A DNA stretch of 30,333 bases, from NCBI GenBank assembly GCA_051657745.1, contig JBOFLG010000070.1, forward strand, positions 1-30,333, written 5' to 3'. Source of the DNA: JBOFLG01 sp051657745. Its GTDB lineage: Bacteria > Actinomycetota > Actinomycetes > Actinomycetales > Dermatophilaceae. Below are positions 17,392 through 24,432 of the stretch, piece after piece. The notes beneath the pieces were generated by a model. It saw only the letters and a program-made list of their open reading frames with translations, had not been told where the DNA came from and did not search any database. Within the stretch, counting starts at the first letter, position 1. Every line of letters starts with the position of its first letter. The position numbers and the translations under genes were made by a program.

Positions 17392-17739
17392 TGTTGTCGC
17401 TCACGCTATCGGAGTTGGTGGTCCAGGCGGCCTCGCGCGGGCCCCACCCACCGCCCCGGGTGCGCCACCTGAGCGACTGGTCCATCGTGAGGTTCCCTCG
17501 CTGCATGCCGCGACGTCGCCTACAACGACGACGGCTTCCACGTCCGCACCAGCCACGGATGACGGGTCATGGCCACCCTGCGCACCACCACCATCAGCCT
17601 GCTCCGCCGCACCGGGACCACCACCATGACCGCAGTCCTACGCCCACAACCACCGACAACCAGGCAAGGTCAGCACCCTACTGACCAGCACACATACGAA
17701 TTTGCTGTGATTCTGCACTCTGGTGAGGAAAGCCTGTGA
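17385..17739 (+). pseudogene. Decayed 3' end of an ISAs1-like transposase
   Basis: No intact frame exists, but a spliced reading gives HLSDWSIV in the frame of base 17385. After a frame change, the frame of 17512 gives DVAYNDDGFHVRTSHG, then a TGA (17560-17562), then MATLRTTTISLLRRTG and AVLRPQ. This matches the order of the C-terminal signature of ISAs1-family transposases: a HWSIEN-type motif, RDVTFGED, R..RTG..P..MATLRNLAI.L.R..G and AAALRHHA. At least one frameshift and one in-frame stop make it non-functional. The N-terminal two thirds are missing. It records an old insertion at the border between the polysaccharide locus and housekeeping genes. Confidence 0.65.
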
Positions 17740-17749
17740 TGAGAATCTG

Positions 17750-17779
17750 CGATCAACTAGGTTTTTCCTTAGTTGATCG
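17750..17779. repeat. Strong hairpin with T-rich loop
   Basis: The arms cgatcaactagg (17750-17761) and ccttagttgatcg (17767-17779) pair over 12 bases with one bulged base and a TTTTT loop. No T-run follows on either strand, so it is not a typical intrinsic terminator. It lies in an AT-rich stretch 120 bases before the small secreted-protein gene at 17900 and could be an operator, an mRNA leader structure or an insertion-sequence end. Confidence 0.7.
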
Positions 17780-17899
17780 CCCTTCTCGCCCATCGTTACG
17801 GTTTTATTCTGGGGGAGAATTGGTTCAGGGCAAAGCACGACCGCTAGTTCCCTCATTGTTTCTCAGTATTGACCGTCCGCGACGAGAAGGAAATTCCTT

Positions 17900-18256
17900 A
17901 TGCGTGTATCACGTTTCACGAAGCACTCGAATCGTGCGGCCTTGACGGTCGCCGCGTTGGTAGCAGGAACGATATCGGTTGCCGTACTATCGTCGACTGC
18001 CTCTGCTCGCTATGTTCCCCCTGAGAAGTGGACGGTTCCCGCCGGGGTCTGGCTAAATTCCGGACAGAGGGTCGACCTCCGCTGCTTCTCCAAAAATGAC
18101 AGGACGGCCTTGTATCGCGCGTGGACTGCCCTTCCAAGTTCCGAACGCACGATAGCGATGCTTACGGGAGCAGACATTGACAGCGACCTAGGGAGCATCG
18201 GCTGTCAACCCCTCCCTTGGACGCGACCTACCCCGACGCCGCCGCCGCCTTCATGA
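17900..18256 (+). CDS. Small secreted protein of unknown function
   Basis: A 118-residue protein I do not recognise. It has a clear Sec signal peptide (Arg/Lys-rich start, hydrophobic core about residues 13-31, cleavage likely after STASA near residue 36). The mature chain is about 80 residues, with two Cys (in LRCFSK and IGCQPL) that could form one disulfide, and a proline-rich tail TPTPPPPS. GAAGGAA sits about seven bases before ATG 17900. Its base composition is visibly less GC-rich than its neighbours, with AAA, TTT and ATA-type codons, suggesting horizontal transfer with the adjacent transposase remnant. A hairpin at 18388-18423 follows downstream. Confidence 0.7.
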   Translation: MRVSRFTKHSNRAALTVAALVAGTISVAVLSSTASARYVPPEKWTVPAGVWLNSGQRVDLRCFSKNDRTALYRAWTALPSSERTIAMLTGADIDSDLGSIGCQPLPWTRPTPTPPPPS

Positions 18257-18387
18257 TCACGTTCGCCCGCGTCAACTCCGCGTTCACCCCGCAACGGGGA
18301 ACCCCGATGTCGGAGCCGCTTCACCTCCGCCGATCCGGTGGGCTCTGGCGGGTACCTCCTCGACGTCGACTCTGACCTGACTCCGGC

Positions 18388-18423
18388 CTTCCCAGGACGG
18401 GAGTCCCGGACATGCCTGGGAAG
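18388..18423. terminator. Hairpin between the small secreted-protein gene and pth
   Basis: A perfect 9-bp inverted repeat, cttcccagg (18388-18396) and cctgggaag (18415-18423), encloses a smaller CGGGA/TCCCG repeat. It lies between convergent genes ending at 18256 (+) and 18447 (-) and probably terminates both. No T-run is present, as is common for actinobacterial terminators. Confidence 0.55.
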
Positions 18424-18446
18424 GTACAACCCGCCCCACGCTGGCC

Positions 18447-19043
18447 TCAGCGCGGGGCGTGCACACGCTGCTGAGCATCGAGCAGGCCGAGGGTGATGAG
18501 TGACTCCACGGCATCCGCGGCGTCATCGACGATGAACGGGAGTTCCGTGCGTTCGGTCGGCGAGAAGTCCCGCAGCACGAAATCGGCCGGGTCCTGACGG
18601 CCGGGCGGGCGGCCGATACCGACCCGAACCCGGTGATAGTCCTTGGTTCCGAGTACGGCGCTGATCGACCGCAGCCCGTTGTGGCCTCCCTCGCCGCCAC
18701 CTCGTTTGAGCCGCACCACCCCGGCATCGAGGTCGAGTTCGTCGTGCACCACGACCAATTGCTCGACCGGCACCGAGAAGAACCGCAGCAACCCTGCGAC
18801 CGGCCCTCCCGACTCGTTCATGTAGGAGGTCGGCACCGCGAGCACCGCTGGCGCACCCGGCACCGACCCGCCAGCCACGCGCACCTGGGCGGCGGTGGCC
18901 CGAGCCTTGTGGGTGCGCAGTGCCGACCCGACCCGCTGGGCGAGCTCCGCGATGACCATGGCGCCTACGTTGTGCCGGTTGCCGGCATAGCGCTGGCCGG
19001 GGTTGCCGAGTCCGACGACGAGCCAGGGTGCGGTGTCAGTCAC
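18447..19043 (-). CDS. pth: Peptidyl-tRNA hydrolase
   Basis: A 198-residue enzyme that cleaves peptidyl-tRNA released from stalled ribosomes, recycling tRNA. The N-terminus WLVVGLGNPGQRYAGNRHNVG contains the conserved Asn14 and catalytic His24. Further on are FVHDELDL-like HDELDL and RGGGEGGHNGLRSI, which bind the tRNA 3' end. The family length is about 190-200, so GTG 19043 (VTDTAPWLVVG) is preferred; ATG 19064 would add seven residues and has only a weak G-rich ribosome site. It lies downstream of rplY, as in many actinobacteria, but a 120-140 base gap with two hairpins separates them. Confidence 0.93.
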   Translation of the reverse strand: MTDTAPWLVVGLGNPGQRYAGNRHNVGAMVIAELAQRVGSALRTHKARATAAQVRVAGGSVPGAPAVLAVPTSYMNESGGPVAGLLRFFSVPVEQLVVVHDELDLDAGVVRLKRGGGEGGHNGLRSISAVLGTKDYHRVRVGIGRPPGRQDPADFVLRDFSPTERTELPFIVDDAADAVESLITLGLLDAQQRVHAPR

Positions 19044-19105
19044 GGCATCCGAGTATGCCCGCATCCCATCCCGACGCTGCGGGCGGACGTCATCCGGACC
19101 GGGAC

Positions 19106-19130
19106 GTGGTGCTGACGACGCCAGCACCAC
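19106..19130. terminator. Second of two tandem hairpins between rplY and pth
   Basis: Perfect 9-bp arms gtggtgctg (19106-19114) and cagcaccac (19122-19130) with a seven-base loop. In the direction of rplY transcription it follows directly after the larger hairpin at 19132-19168. Confidence 0.6.
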
Positions 19131-19131
19131 G

Positions 19132-19168
19132 CACGTCGGCCCGGTCTATGGTGGACCGGGCCGACGTG
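19132..19168. terminator. Strong terminator-like hairpin downstream of rplY
   Basis: A perfect 15-bp stem: cacgtcggcccggtc (19132-19146) pairs with gaccgggccgacgtg (19154-19168) around a seven-base loop. It begins 18 bases beyond the rplY stop in the minus direction. There is no T-run, but stem strength and position support termination or attenuation before pth. Confidence 0.75.
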
Positions 19169-19185
19169 ACGAGGTGAGGGTGAGG

Positions 19186-19803
19186 TCAACTCTGCTCGGA
19201 CTGCCCTGCCTGGGCGACCGACGCGTCAGACTCGCCGTCGGCGGCTTCGGCATCGAGCGCATCCGCAGATTCCTGCTGGCTGATGTTGACAACGAGCGCG
19301 TCGGGGTCGGTCACGAGCACCGCGCCGGCGGGCAACTCGACCTGACCGGCGAGCACCTGGGAGCCGATGGCGAGGCCCTCGATCGACACAGTGAGCGACT
19401 CGGGGATCGCGGTGGCCTCGACCTCGACCTCGAGCGTGGTGTTGTCGGTGGTGACCACGGCCCCGGGCGCGGCCTCGCCCTCGACATGCACCGGGACATC
19501 GACGGTGACCTTCTCACCGCGCTTGACGATCACCAGGTCAACGTGTTCGATGACCGGCTTGATCGGGTCGCGCTGGACGTCCTTCGCGAGGGCGAGCTCC
19601 TCAGAGCCGTCGAGCACGATGGTGAGCAGCGCGTTGGAGTTCTTCAGCGCCAGCATCGAGTCGTGGCCGGGGAGGGTGATGTGCACCGGCGCGCTGCCGT
19701 GGCCGTACATCACAGCGGGAATCTTGTGGTCGCGGCGGATCCGGCGGGCCGCGCCCTTGCCGAACTGGGTGCGGGCCTCGGCGACGAGACGGGTGACAGA
19801 CAC
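19186..19803 (-). CDS. rplY: 50S ribosomal protein L25 / general stress protein Ctc
   Basis: A 205-residue long-form L25 (Ctc/TL5 type) that binds 5S rRNA in the large subunit. The N-terminal domain (about 1-95) has the family pattern RTQFGKGAARRIRRDHKIPAVMYGHG. The C-terminal beta domain (about 96-185) contains VPVHVEGEA and VEATAIPESLTVSIEGL, and an acidic Ala/Asp/Glu tail closes the protein. GTG 19803 is supported by AAGGAG six to seven bases upstream. The 212 bases upstream, to the EamA gene end at 20016, hold no gene and presumably its promoter, although I saw no clear consensus boxes. Confidence 0.95.
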   Translation of the reverse strand: MSVTRLVAEARTQFGKGAARRIRRDHKIPAVMYGHGSAPVHITLPGHDSMLALKNSNALLTIVLDGSEELALAKDVQRDPIKPVIEHVDLVIVKRGEKVTVDVPVHVEGEAAPGAVVTTDNTTLEVEVEATAIPESLTVSIEGLAIGSQVLAGQVELPAGAVLVTDPDALVVNISQQESADALDAEAADGESDASVAQAGQSEQS

Positions 19804-20015
19804 GATGAACTCCTTGAAGTGGCGACGACGGGGCTAGAGCGTCCTCGGCGCGGGGCGTGACACCGAACGTCGAGGCGCGCGGGGCGCCATCCACTAGCGT
19901 GGTGCGCCGCCACCGTCGATCACGGATTCGTCAGGGATTCCGCGCAGCGTGCGCGGCCGGGCGGCTTTGCCCGATGCAACGTCCCTCGCCGAGGCAACCT
20001 CACGAGTGTAGGCGA

Positions 20016-21008
20016 CTAGCGAGGGTCGGTGAAAACCGGCCCGGCCGACACCGGCCGGTCGCCGACCGCCGCCGGGGATGATGCCGGAGCGGCGCCACGG
20101 GTGTCACCGAGCCGGACCACCGCAACGCCGACCAGCAACACCAGCCCACCGACGACCTGGACTGGGCCGGGCACCTCGCCGAGCACCAGCCAGGCGACAC
20201 ACACGGCGAAAAGCACCTCAGTGAGTCCGACGAACGAGGCAACAGTCGAGCCGAGATGCCGCGCCCCGAGGACGCCGAGGACGTAGGCCACCGCAGCCGC
20301 GACGACGACGAGCTCGGCAAGGGCGACCCAGGCGGGGGCGGTCGCGGACCCGACGGCTACCGGCCCCGAGCCAGCGGTGAGCGGGACGAGACCGACGCCA
20401 CCGGCGATGCCGAGCACGGCACCTCCGGAGGCGAGACCAATCGTGGCGAAGGCGAGCGGCGGCATCTGGGTGTCGCGGGCCGCGAGCACGTAGTGGCCGG
20501 CCAGCCCGACGGCGGCCACCAAGCCCCAGGCGACGCCGACGACATCCGAGCCAGCCGACCCGGCGACATCGAGTACGAGCACCAGCCCGGTGATCGCGGT
20601 GGCGATGCCGGCCAGGGTGACGCGTCCAGGCCTGCGGCGGGTGCTGGCCCATACCCAGAGCACGACGACCACGATGCCGAGGTACTCGATGAGCAGCGCG
20701 ACCCCGACCTCGAGCCGGGCGACTGCCTGGAAGTAGCCGAACTGGGCTGCGGCGACGCCAAGCGCACCGTAGGCGGCAGCGATCGGCGCCGCACCGAGCA
20801 GCTCGGCCCACCGGCCGCGTACCGACCAGGCCGCTGCGGGGAGCAACAGCGTGGCGGCGCCAACGACCCGCAGCAGCACCACCGCACCCGGCGACCACCC
20901 GGTCTCGATGAGGGCCTTCGCGAACGGCCCGGCGGTGCCGAACGCCGCACTGGAGATGAGGAGCGCCAGCAGGCCACGCCCCGGCCGCCGCCGCAGGGCC
21001 GTACTCAT
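20016..21008 (-). CDS. EamA/DMT-family transporter
   Basis: A 330-residue inner-membrane protein with about ten hydrophobic helices arranged as two EamA repeats, the drug/metabolite transporter fold. Members export amino acids, metabolites or drugs; RhtA-like threonine/homoserine exporters are the nearest idea, but the substrate is not predictable. The N-terminal repeat opens LISSAAFGTAGPFAKAL and the second repeat includes ASFVGLTEVLFAVCVAWLVLGE, the typical penultimate motif. ATG 21008 has GGAGGGG seven bases upstream. The short C-terminal tail is hydrophilic. It is divergent from a CGNR regulator across 81 bases, suggesting that regulator controls it. Confidence 0.87.
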   Translation of the reverse strand: MSTALRRRPGRGLLALLISSAAFGTAGPFAKALIETGWSPGAVVLLRVVGAATLLLPAAAWSVRGRWAELLGAAPIAAAYGALGVAAAQFGYFQAVARLEVGVALLIEYLGIVVVVLWVWASTRRRPGRVTLAGIATAITGLVLVLDVAGSAGSDVVGVAWGLVAAVGLAGHYVLAARDTQMPPLAFATIGLASGGAVLGIAGGVGLVPLTAGSGPVAVGSATAPAWVALAELVVVAAAVAYVLGVLGARHLGSTVASFVGLTEVLFAVCVAWLVLGEVPGPVQVVGGLVLLVGVAVVRLGDTRGAAPASSPAAVGDRPVSAGPVFTDPR

Positions 21009-21089
21009 ATCCCGCCCCTCCCTTCGCATGTCAGGAGTCAACTACGATTTTGGCCCTGACAGTAAGGGCCGAATCCGTCAGGAGTCAAG
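21009..21089. promoter_or_regulatory. Divergent promoter-operator of the transporter and CGNR regulator
   Basis: Two identical 12-bp copies of gtcaggagtcaa lie at 21030-21041 and 21077-21088; the second includes the ribosome site of the CGNR gene. Between them is the inverted repeat ggccct (21052-21057) / agggcc (21065-21070). In the minus direction TTGACT (21087-21082) and TACTGT (21063-21058) form a promoter with an 18-base spacer for the transporter. The inverted repeat touches the -10 box, as expected for a repressor site. Confidence 0.55.
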
Positions 21090-21647
21090 ATGCTTTTCAC
21101 CTATGACACCGACCTGAGCCTCAGGCACGCCGCCGCACTGGCCAACACCGGCCCGGGTCTCGGCGCCGAGCACCGGGAGGGCCTTCCCGACCTCGCCGCG
21201 ATGGGCGCCTGGTTCGACCGCTGGACGTGGACTGGCCGCCGACCGACCACACCGGCAGACCTCCGCGCCATCCACGACCTGCGGCCCCGGCTGGTGCGGC
21301 TCTGGGCGCTCCGTGACGACGAGCTCGCAGACGAGACGAACTCCCTACTCGCCGAGGGGGATGCGCTCCCCCGGCTGGTGCGGCACGACGGGCTCGGCTG
21401 GCACGTGCACGCCACCTCCGACGACGCGCCGTTCCACCAGCGGATCACGGTCGAGACAGGGATGGCGATGGTCGACGTGCTCCGCGCCGGCGAGCAGGAC
21501 CGGCTCAAGGCGTGCGCCGGCGAGGACTGCGCCGACCTGGTCATCGACCTCAGCCGAAACCGCTCCCGTCGGTTTTGCGAGGGCACCTGCGGCACCCGGG
21601 CCAACGTCGCCGCCTACCGGGCGCGCCGCGCGACGTCATCCAACTGA
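21090..21647 (+). CDS. CGNR zinc-finger transcriptional regulator (ABATE-domain family)
   Basis: A 185-residue probable transcription factor. The N-terminal part (about 5-130) matches the stress-responsive domain found in CGNR proteins. The C-terminus has the zinc finger with Cys142, Cys147, Cys163 and Cys167 in CAGEDC ... RFCEGTCGTRANVAAYRAR. The name-giving CGNR is here CGTR, a single substitution that leaves the metal ligands intact. The Arg-rich helix after the last Cys would contact DNA. AGGAG lies six bases before the ATG. The divergent transporter and the repeats between them suggest it senses a small molecule and controls export. Confidence 0.88.
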   Translation: MLFTYDTDLSLRHAAALANTGPGLGAEHREGLPDLAAMGAWFDRWTWTGRRPTTPADLRAIHDLRPRLVRLWALRDDELADETNSLLAEGDALPRLVRHDGLGWHVHATSDDAPFHQRITVETGMAMVDVLRAGEQDRLKACAGEDCADLVIDLSRNRSRRFCEGTCGTRANVAAYRARRATSSN

Positions 21648-21706
21648 GCCTGCGCCCACCATGGCCGGCGGCAGCGGCAGCGGCGAGGCCGGCAGCGGCG
21701 AGGCCG

Positions 21707-21795
21707 GGCTTTTCCGCCCCATCCGGGAAACCCAAGGTTCGCCGGGGTTGTCAACCCAGGCGAACCCAGGCGAACCGGGATGGGGCGGAAAAGCC
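21707..21795. terminator. Large nested inverted repeat, bidirectional terminator
   Basis: Outer arms ggcttttccgccccatcc (21707-21724) and its exact complement (21778-21795) form an 18-bp stem. Inside, ggttcgcc (21736-21743) pairs with ggcgaacc (21759-21766, tandemly copied at 21769-21776), and gggttg/caaccc pairs at the tip. It lies between the convergent CGNR regulator and prs genes, so it likely stops both transcripts. Just before it, 21691-21705 repeats the 15-base unit ggcagcggcgaggcc of 21676-21690. Confidence 0.8.
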
Positions 21796-21806
21796 GAGCC
21801 GCGGGG

Positions 21807-22817
21807 TCAGGCCTGGCCGGCGCGACCGCCGAACAGGCTGGTCACCGAGCCATCCTCGAACACTTCCCGGACCGCTGCGCTGATCAACGGTGCGATCGAC
21901 AGCACCGTGACGCAGTCGATCTCCTTCTCGGCGGCGATGGGAAGGGTGTTGGTGACGATGACCTCCCGCGCCGCGCACGCCTGGAGCCGCTCGACCGCCG
22001 GCTCGGAGAGGATGGCGTGGGTCGCAGCGATCACCACATCCTTGGCGCCGTCGGCCATCAGCGCGTCGGCAGCCTTGGTGATGGTGCCACCGGTGTCGAT
22101 CATGTCGTCGACCAGCACGCACACCCGGTCGCGCACCAGGCCGACAACGCGGTTGGCCACCACCTCACCCGGCCGGGTGACGTCGCGGGTCTTGTGGATG
22201 AACGCCAACGGGGCCCCACCGAGCCGTTTCGACCACTGCTCGGCCACCTTGATCCGGCCGGCATCCGGGGACACCACCGCAAGCCCCTCGTGGCCGTACT
22301 TCGTGGACACGTACTCGCTGAGGATCGGGATCGCCATCAGGTGGTCGACCGGGCCGTCGAAGAACCCCTGGATCTGATCGGTGTGGAGGTCGACGCAGAT
22401 CAGCCGGTCGGCACCGGCGGTCTTGAACAGGTCCGCGATCAGGCGGGCGCTGATCGGCTCCCGCCCGCGGTGCTTCTTGTCCTGGCGGGCGTAGCCGTAG
22501 AACGGCATGACCACGGTGATCCGTTTGGCGCTGGCCCGCTTCAGCGCGTCCACCATGAGCAAGTGCTCCATGATGTTCTCGTTGATCGGGCTGGTGTGGC
22601 TCTGGATGACGAACGCGTCGCTCCCCCGCACCGACTCCTCGAAGCGCACGTAGATCTCGCCGTTGGCGAAGTCGTAGGCACTCGCCGGCACCAGTTCGGT
22701 GCCGAGTTGGCTGGCCACCTCCTGGGCGAGGCCGGGATGTGCCCGGCCCGAGAACACCATGAGCTGCTTCTTGGGGCTCTTGCGGATGTTGGCCGACGGC
22801 GGCCGATGCTCGCTCAC
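21807..22817 (-). CDS. prs: Ribose-phosphate pyrophosphokinase (PRPP synthetase)
   Basis: A 336-residue enzyme that makes PRPP from ribose 5-phosphate and ATP for nucleotide, histidine, tryptophan and NAD synthesis. Hallmarks are YARQDKK (109-115), the DLHTDQIQGFFD metal/ATP segment (143-154) and the PRPP-binding loop VDDMIDTGGTI (236-246). The length is normal for class I, with a short N-terminal extension before the usual start (LMVFSGRAHPGLA). GTG 22817 overlaps the glmU stop as GTGA, indicating translational coupling of cell-wall precursor and PRPP synthesis, a gene pair conserved widely in bacteria. Confidence 0.97.
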   Translation of the reverse strand: MSEHRPPSANIRKSPKKQLMVFSGRAHPGLAQEVASQLGTELVPASAYDFANGEIYVRFEESVRGSDAFVIQSHTSPINENIMEHLLMVDALKRASAKRITVVMPFYGYARQDKKHRGREPISARLIADLFKTAGADRLICVDLHTDQIQGFFDGPVDHLMAIPILSEYVSTKYGHEGLAVVSPDAGRIKVAEQWSKRLGGAPLAFIHKTRDVTRPGEVVANRVVGLVRDRVCVLVDDMIDTGGTITKAADALMADGAKDVVIAATHAILSEPAVERLQACAAREVIVTNTLPIAAEKEIDCVTVLSIAPLISAAVREVFEDGSVTSLFGGRAGQA

Positions 22818-24331
22818 GCGAGGTCTCCCTGGTGCTCGGCCGGCGTACCGGCATCCGGATGTCGTTCTGCGGCAGGGGTTTCGGCCGCCCTACCAGCGGG
22901 GGTCGGTGCGGTGGCCGCCCGAGCCGCGGCCGCGGCCGGCGTGCCCGGGCGGTGCCGCTCGACCCAGCCCTCGACGTTGCGCTGCGGCGCGACGTTGACC
23001 GCCAGCGCCCCAGGTGGGACGTCCGTGCGGATGACGGTGCCAGCGCCGCTGTACGCGCCGTCGCCGACGGTGACCGGGGCGATGTACATGGTGTCGCTGC
23101 CCATCCGCACGTGGCTGCCGACGGTGGTGTGGTGCTTGGTCACGCCGTCGTAGTTGACGAACACCGACGCGGCACCGATATTGCTGTGCTCGCCGATCGT
23201 GGCATCGCCGACATACGACAGGTGCGGCACCTTCGAGCCCGCTCCGATATCGGCATTCTTGGTCTCGACGAACCCGCCGATCCGGCCCGCCCGGCCGAGC
23301 CGGGTGCCTGGGCGGAGGTAGGCGAACGGCCCGACCGTGGCGCCGGCGCCGACCACGGCGAGCACGGCGACCGCGCGGGTGAGCTCGGCGTCATCCGCGA
23401 CCTCGGTGTCGGTGAGGGTGCTGTCCGGGCCGATCACGGCGCGTTCGCCGATGGTGGTGGCGCCGAGCAGTTGGGTGCCCGGGAGCACGGTCGTGTCGCG
23501 GCCGATGGCGACGTCGACGTCGATCCAGGTGGTGGCGGGGTCCACGATGGTCACCCCCGCGCGCATATGCCGTTCACAGACCCGGCGGTTCAACTCGCGG
23601 CCAAGCGCAGCGAGCTGTACCCGGTCGTTGACACCCTCGGTCTGCCAGAGGTCCTCGACCAGGTGGGCGCGCACCGGGCGGCCGGACTCACGAGCGAGCC
23701 GGATGACGTCGGTGAGGTACTTCTCGCCTTGGGCGTTGTCGGTGCCGACCCGCGCGAGAGCCTCGCGGAGCACCACAGCCTCGAAGGCGTAGATGCCGGA
23801 GTTGATCTCGGTGATGGCGCGTTCAGCGTCGGTGGCGTCCTTCTCCTCAACAACGCGGTCGACGCCACCGGCCTCATCACGCACTACCCGGCCGTAGCCG
23901 TACGGGTTCGGTACGTGCGCCGTGGCCACCGAGACGGCGCTGCCCGACGCGTGATGCGCGGCCGCGAGCGCGCGGAGGGTCTCACCGGTGAGCAGCGGTA
24001 CGTCGCCGGACGTGACCAGCACCGTGCCGGCAAGATCAGCGGGCAGCGCGTCGAGGCCGCACTCGACGGCCCGACCGGTGCCCTTGACGTCATCCTGGTC
24101 GGCGACGACGACCGCACCGCCCAGGGTCTGCAGGTACTCGACGACGACATCGCGCTGGTGCCGCACGACCACCCCGACCTGGCCGGCACCGGCCTCGCGC
24201 GCGGCACGCACGGCGTGCCCGACCAGCGGGGTGCCGCCGATCCGATGAAGCACCTTGGGGGTGGCGGACTTCATCCGGGTGCCTTCACCGGCGGCAAGGA
24301 CGATGACGGCGGCCGGGCGTGGGGTGCTCAC
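22814..24331 (-). CDS. glmU: Bifunctional GlcNAc-1-phosphate uridylyltransferase / GlcN-1-phosphate acetyltransferase
   Basis: A 505-residue two-domain enzyme making UDP-GlcNAc from GlcN-1-phosphate, acetyl-CoA and UTP. The N-terminal pyrophosphorylase domain begins VIVLAAGEGTRMKSATPK (residues 9-26). The C-terminal left-handed beta helix shows hexapeptide repeats, with GPFAYLRPGTRLG, GGFVETKNA and NYDGVTKHHTTVG. After the acetyltransferase domain is an Ala/Pro/Thr-rich tail of about 50 residues, as often seen in actinobacteria. GTG 24331, with GGAG about nine bases upstream, places the start where the family begins; the open frame to 24493 is rejected. It supplies UDP-GlcNAc for peptidoglycan and possibly the nearby polysaccharide. 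Confidence 0.96.
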   Translation of the reverse strand: MSTPRPAAVIVLAAGEGTRMKSATPKVLHRIGGTPLVGHAVRAAREAGAGQVGVVVRHQRDVVVEYLQTLGGAVVVADQDDVKGTGRAVECGLDALPADLAGTVLVTSGDVPLLTGETLRALAAAHHASGSAVSVATAHVPNPYGYGRVVRDEAGGVDRVVEEKDATDAERAITEINSGIYAFEAVVLREALARVGTDNAQGEKYLTDVIRLARESGRPVRAHLVEDLWQTEGVNDRVQLAALGRELNRRVCERHMRAGVTIVDPATTWIDVDVAIGRDTTVLPGTQLLGATTIGERAVIGPDSTLTDTEVADDAELTRAVAVLAVVGAGATVGPFAYLRPGTRLGRAGRIGGFVETKNADIGAGSKVPHLSYVGDATIGEHSNIGAASVFVNYDGVTKHHTTVGSHVRMGSDTMYIAPVTVGDGAYSGAGTVIRTDVPPGALAVNVAPQRNVEGWVERHRPGTPAAAAARAATAPTPAGRAAETPAAERHPDAGTPAEHQGDLA

Positions 24332-24432
24332 GCTGGTGCTCCAGAGGTGTGCGGGTGGTGCCACGGGACCCGGCAATGCTACCGACGGGCCAGGATGCCC
24401 TGACTCCCGCCCGCCGCTGCCACGATTGGCCG

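Noticed and set aside
17332..17472. 46-codon plus-strand ORF before the transposase remnant
   Set aside because: Arg/Trp/Cys-rich composition with no plausible protein features, and it overlaps inverted repeats.
18253..18375. 40-codon ORF overlapping the small secreted-protein stop as ATGA
   Set aside because: The coupling is attractive, but the Arg/Pro-rich peptide has no recognisable feature and the overlap alone is weak evidence.
22832..24403. Long plus-strand ORF of 523 codons opposite glmU
   Set aside because: It is the antisense shadow of glmU in GC-rich DNA; its translation is low-complexity Gly/Arg/Asp-rich and matches no family.
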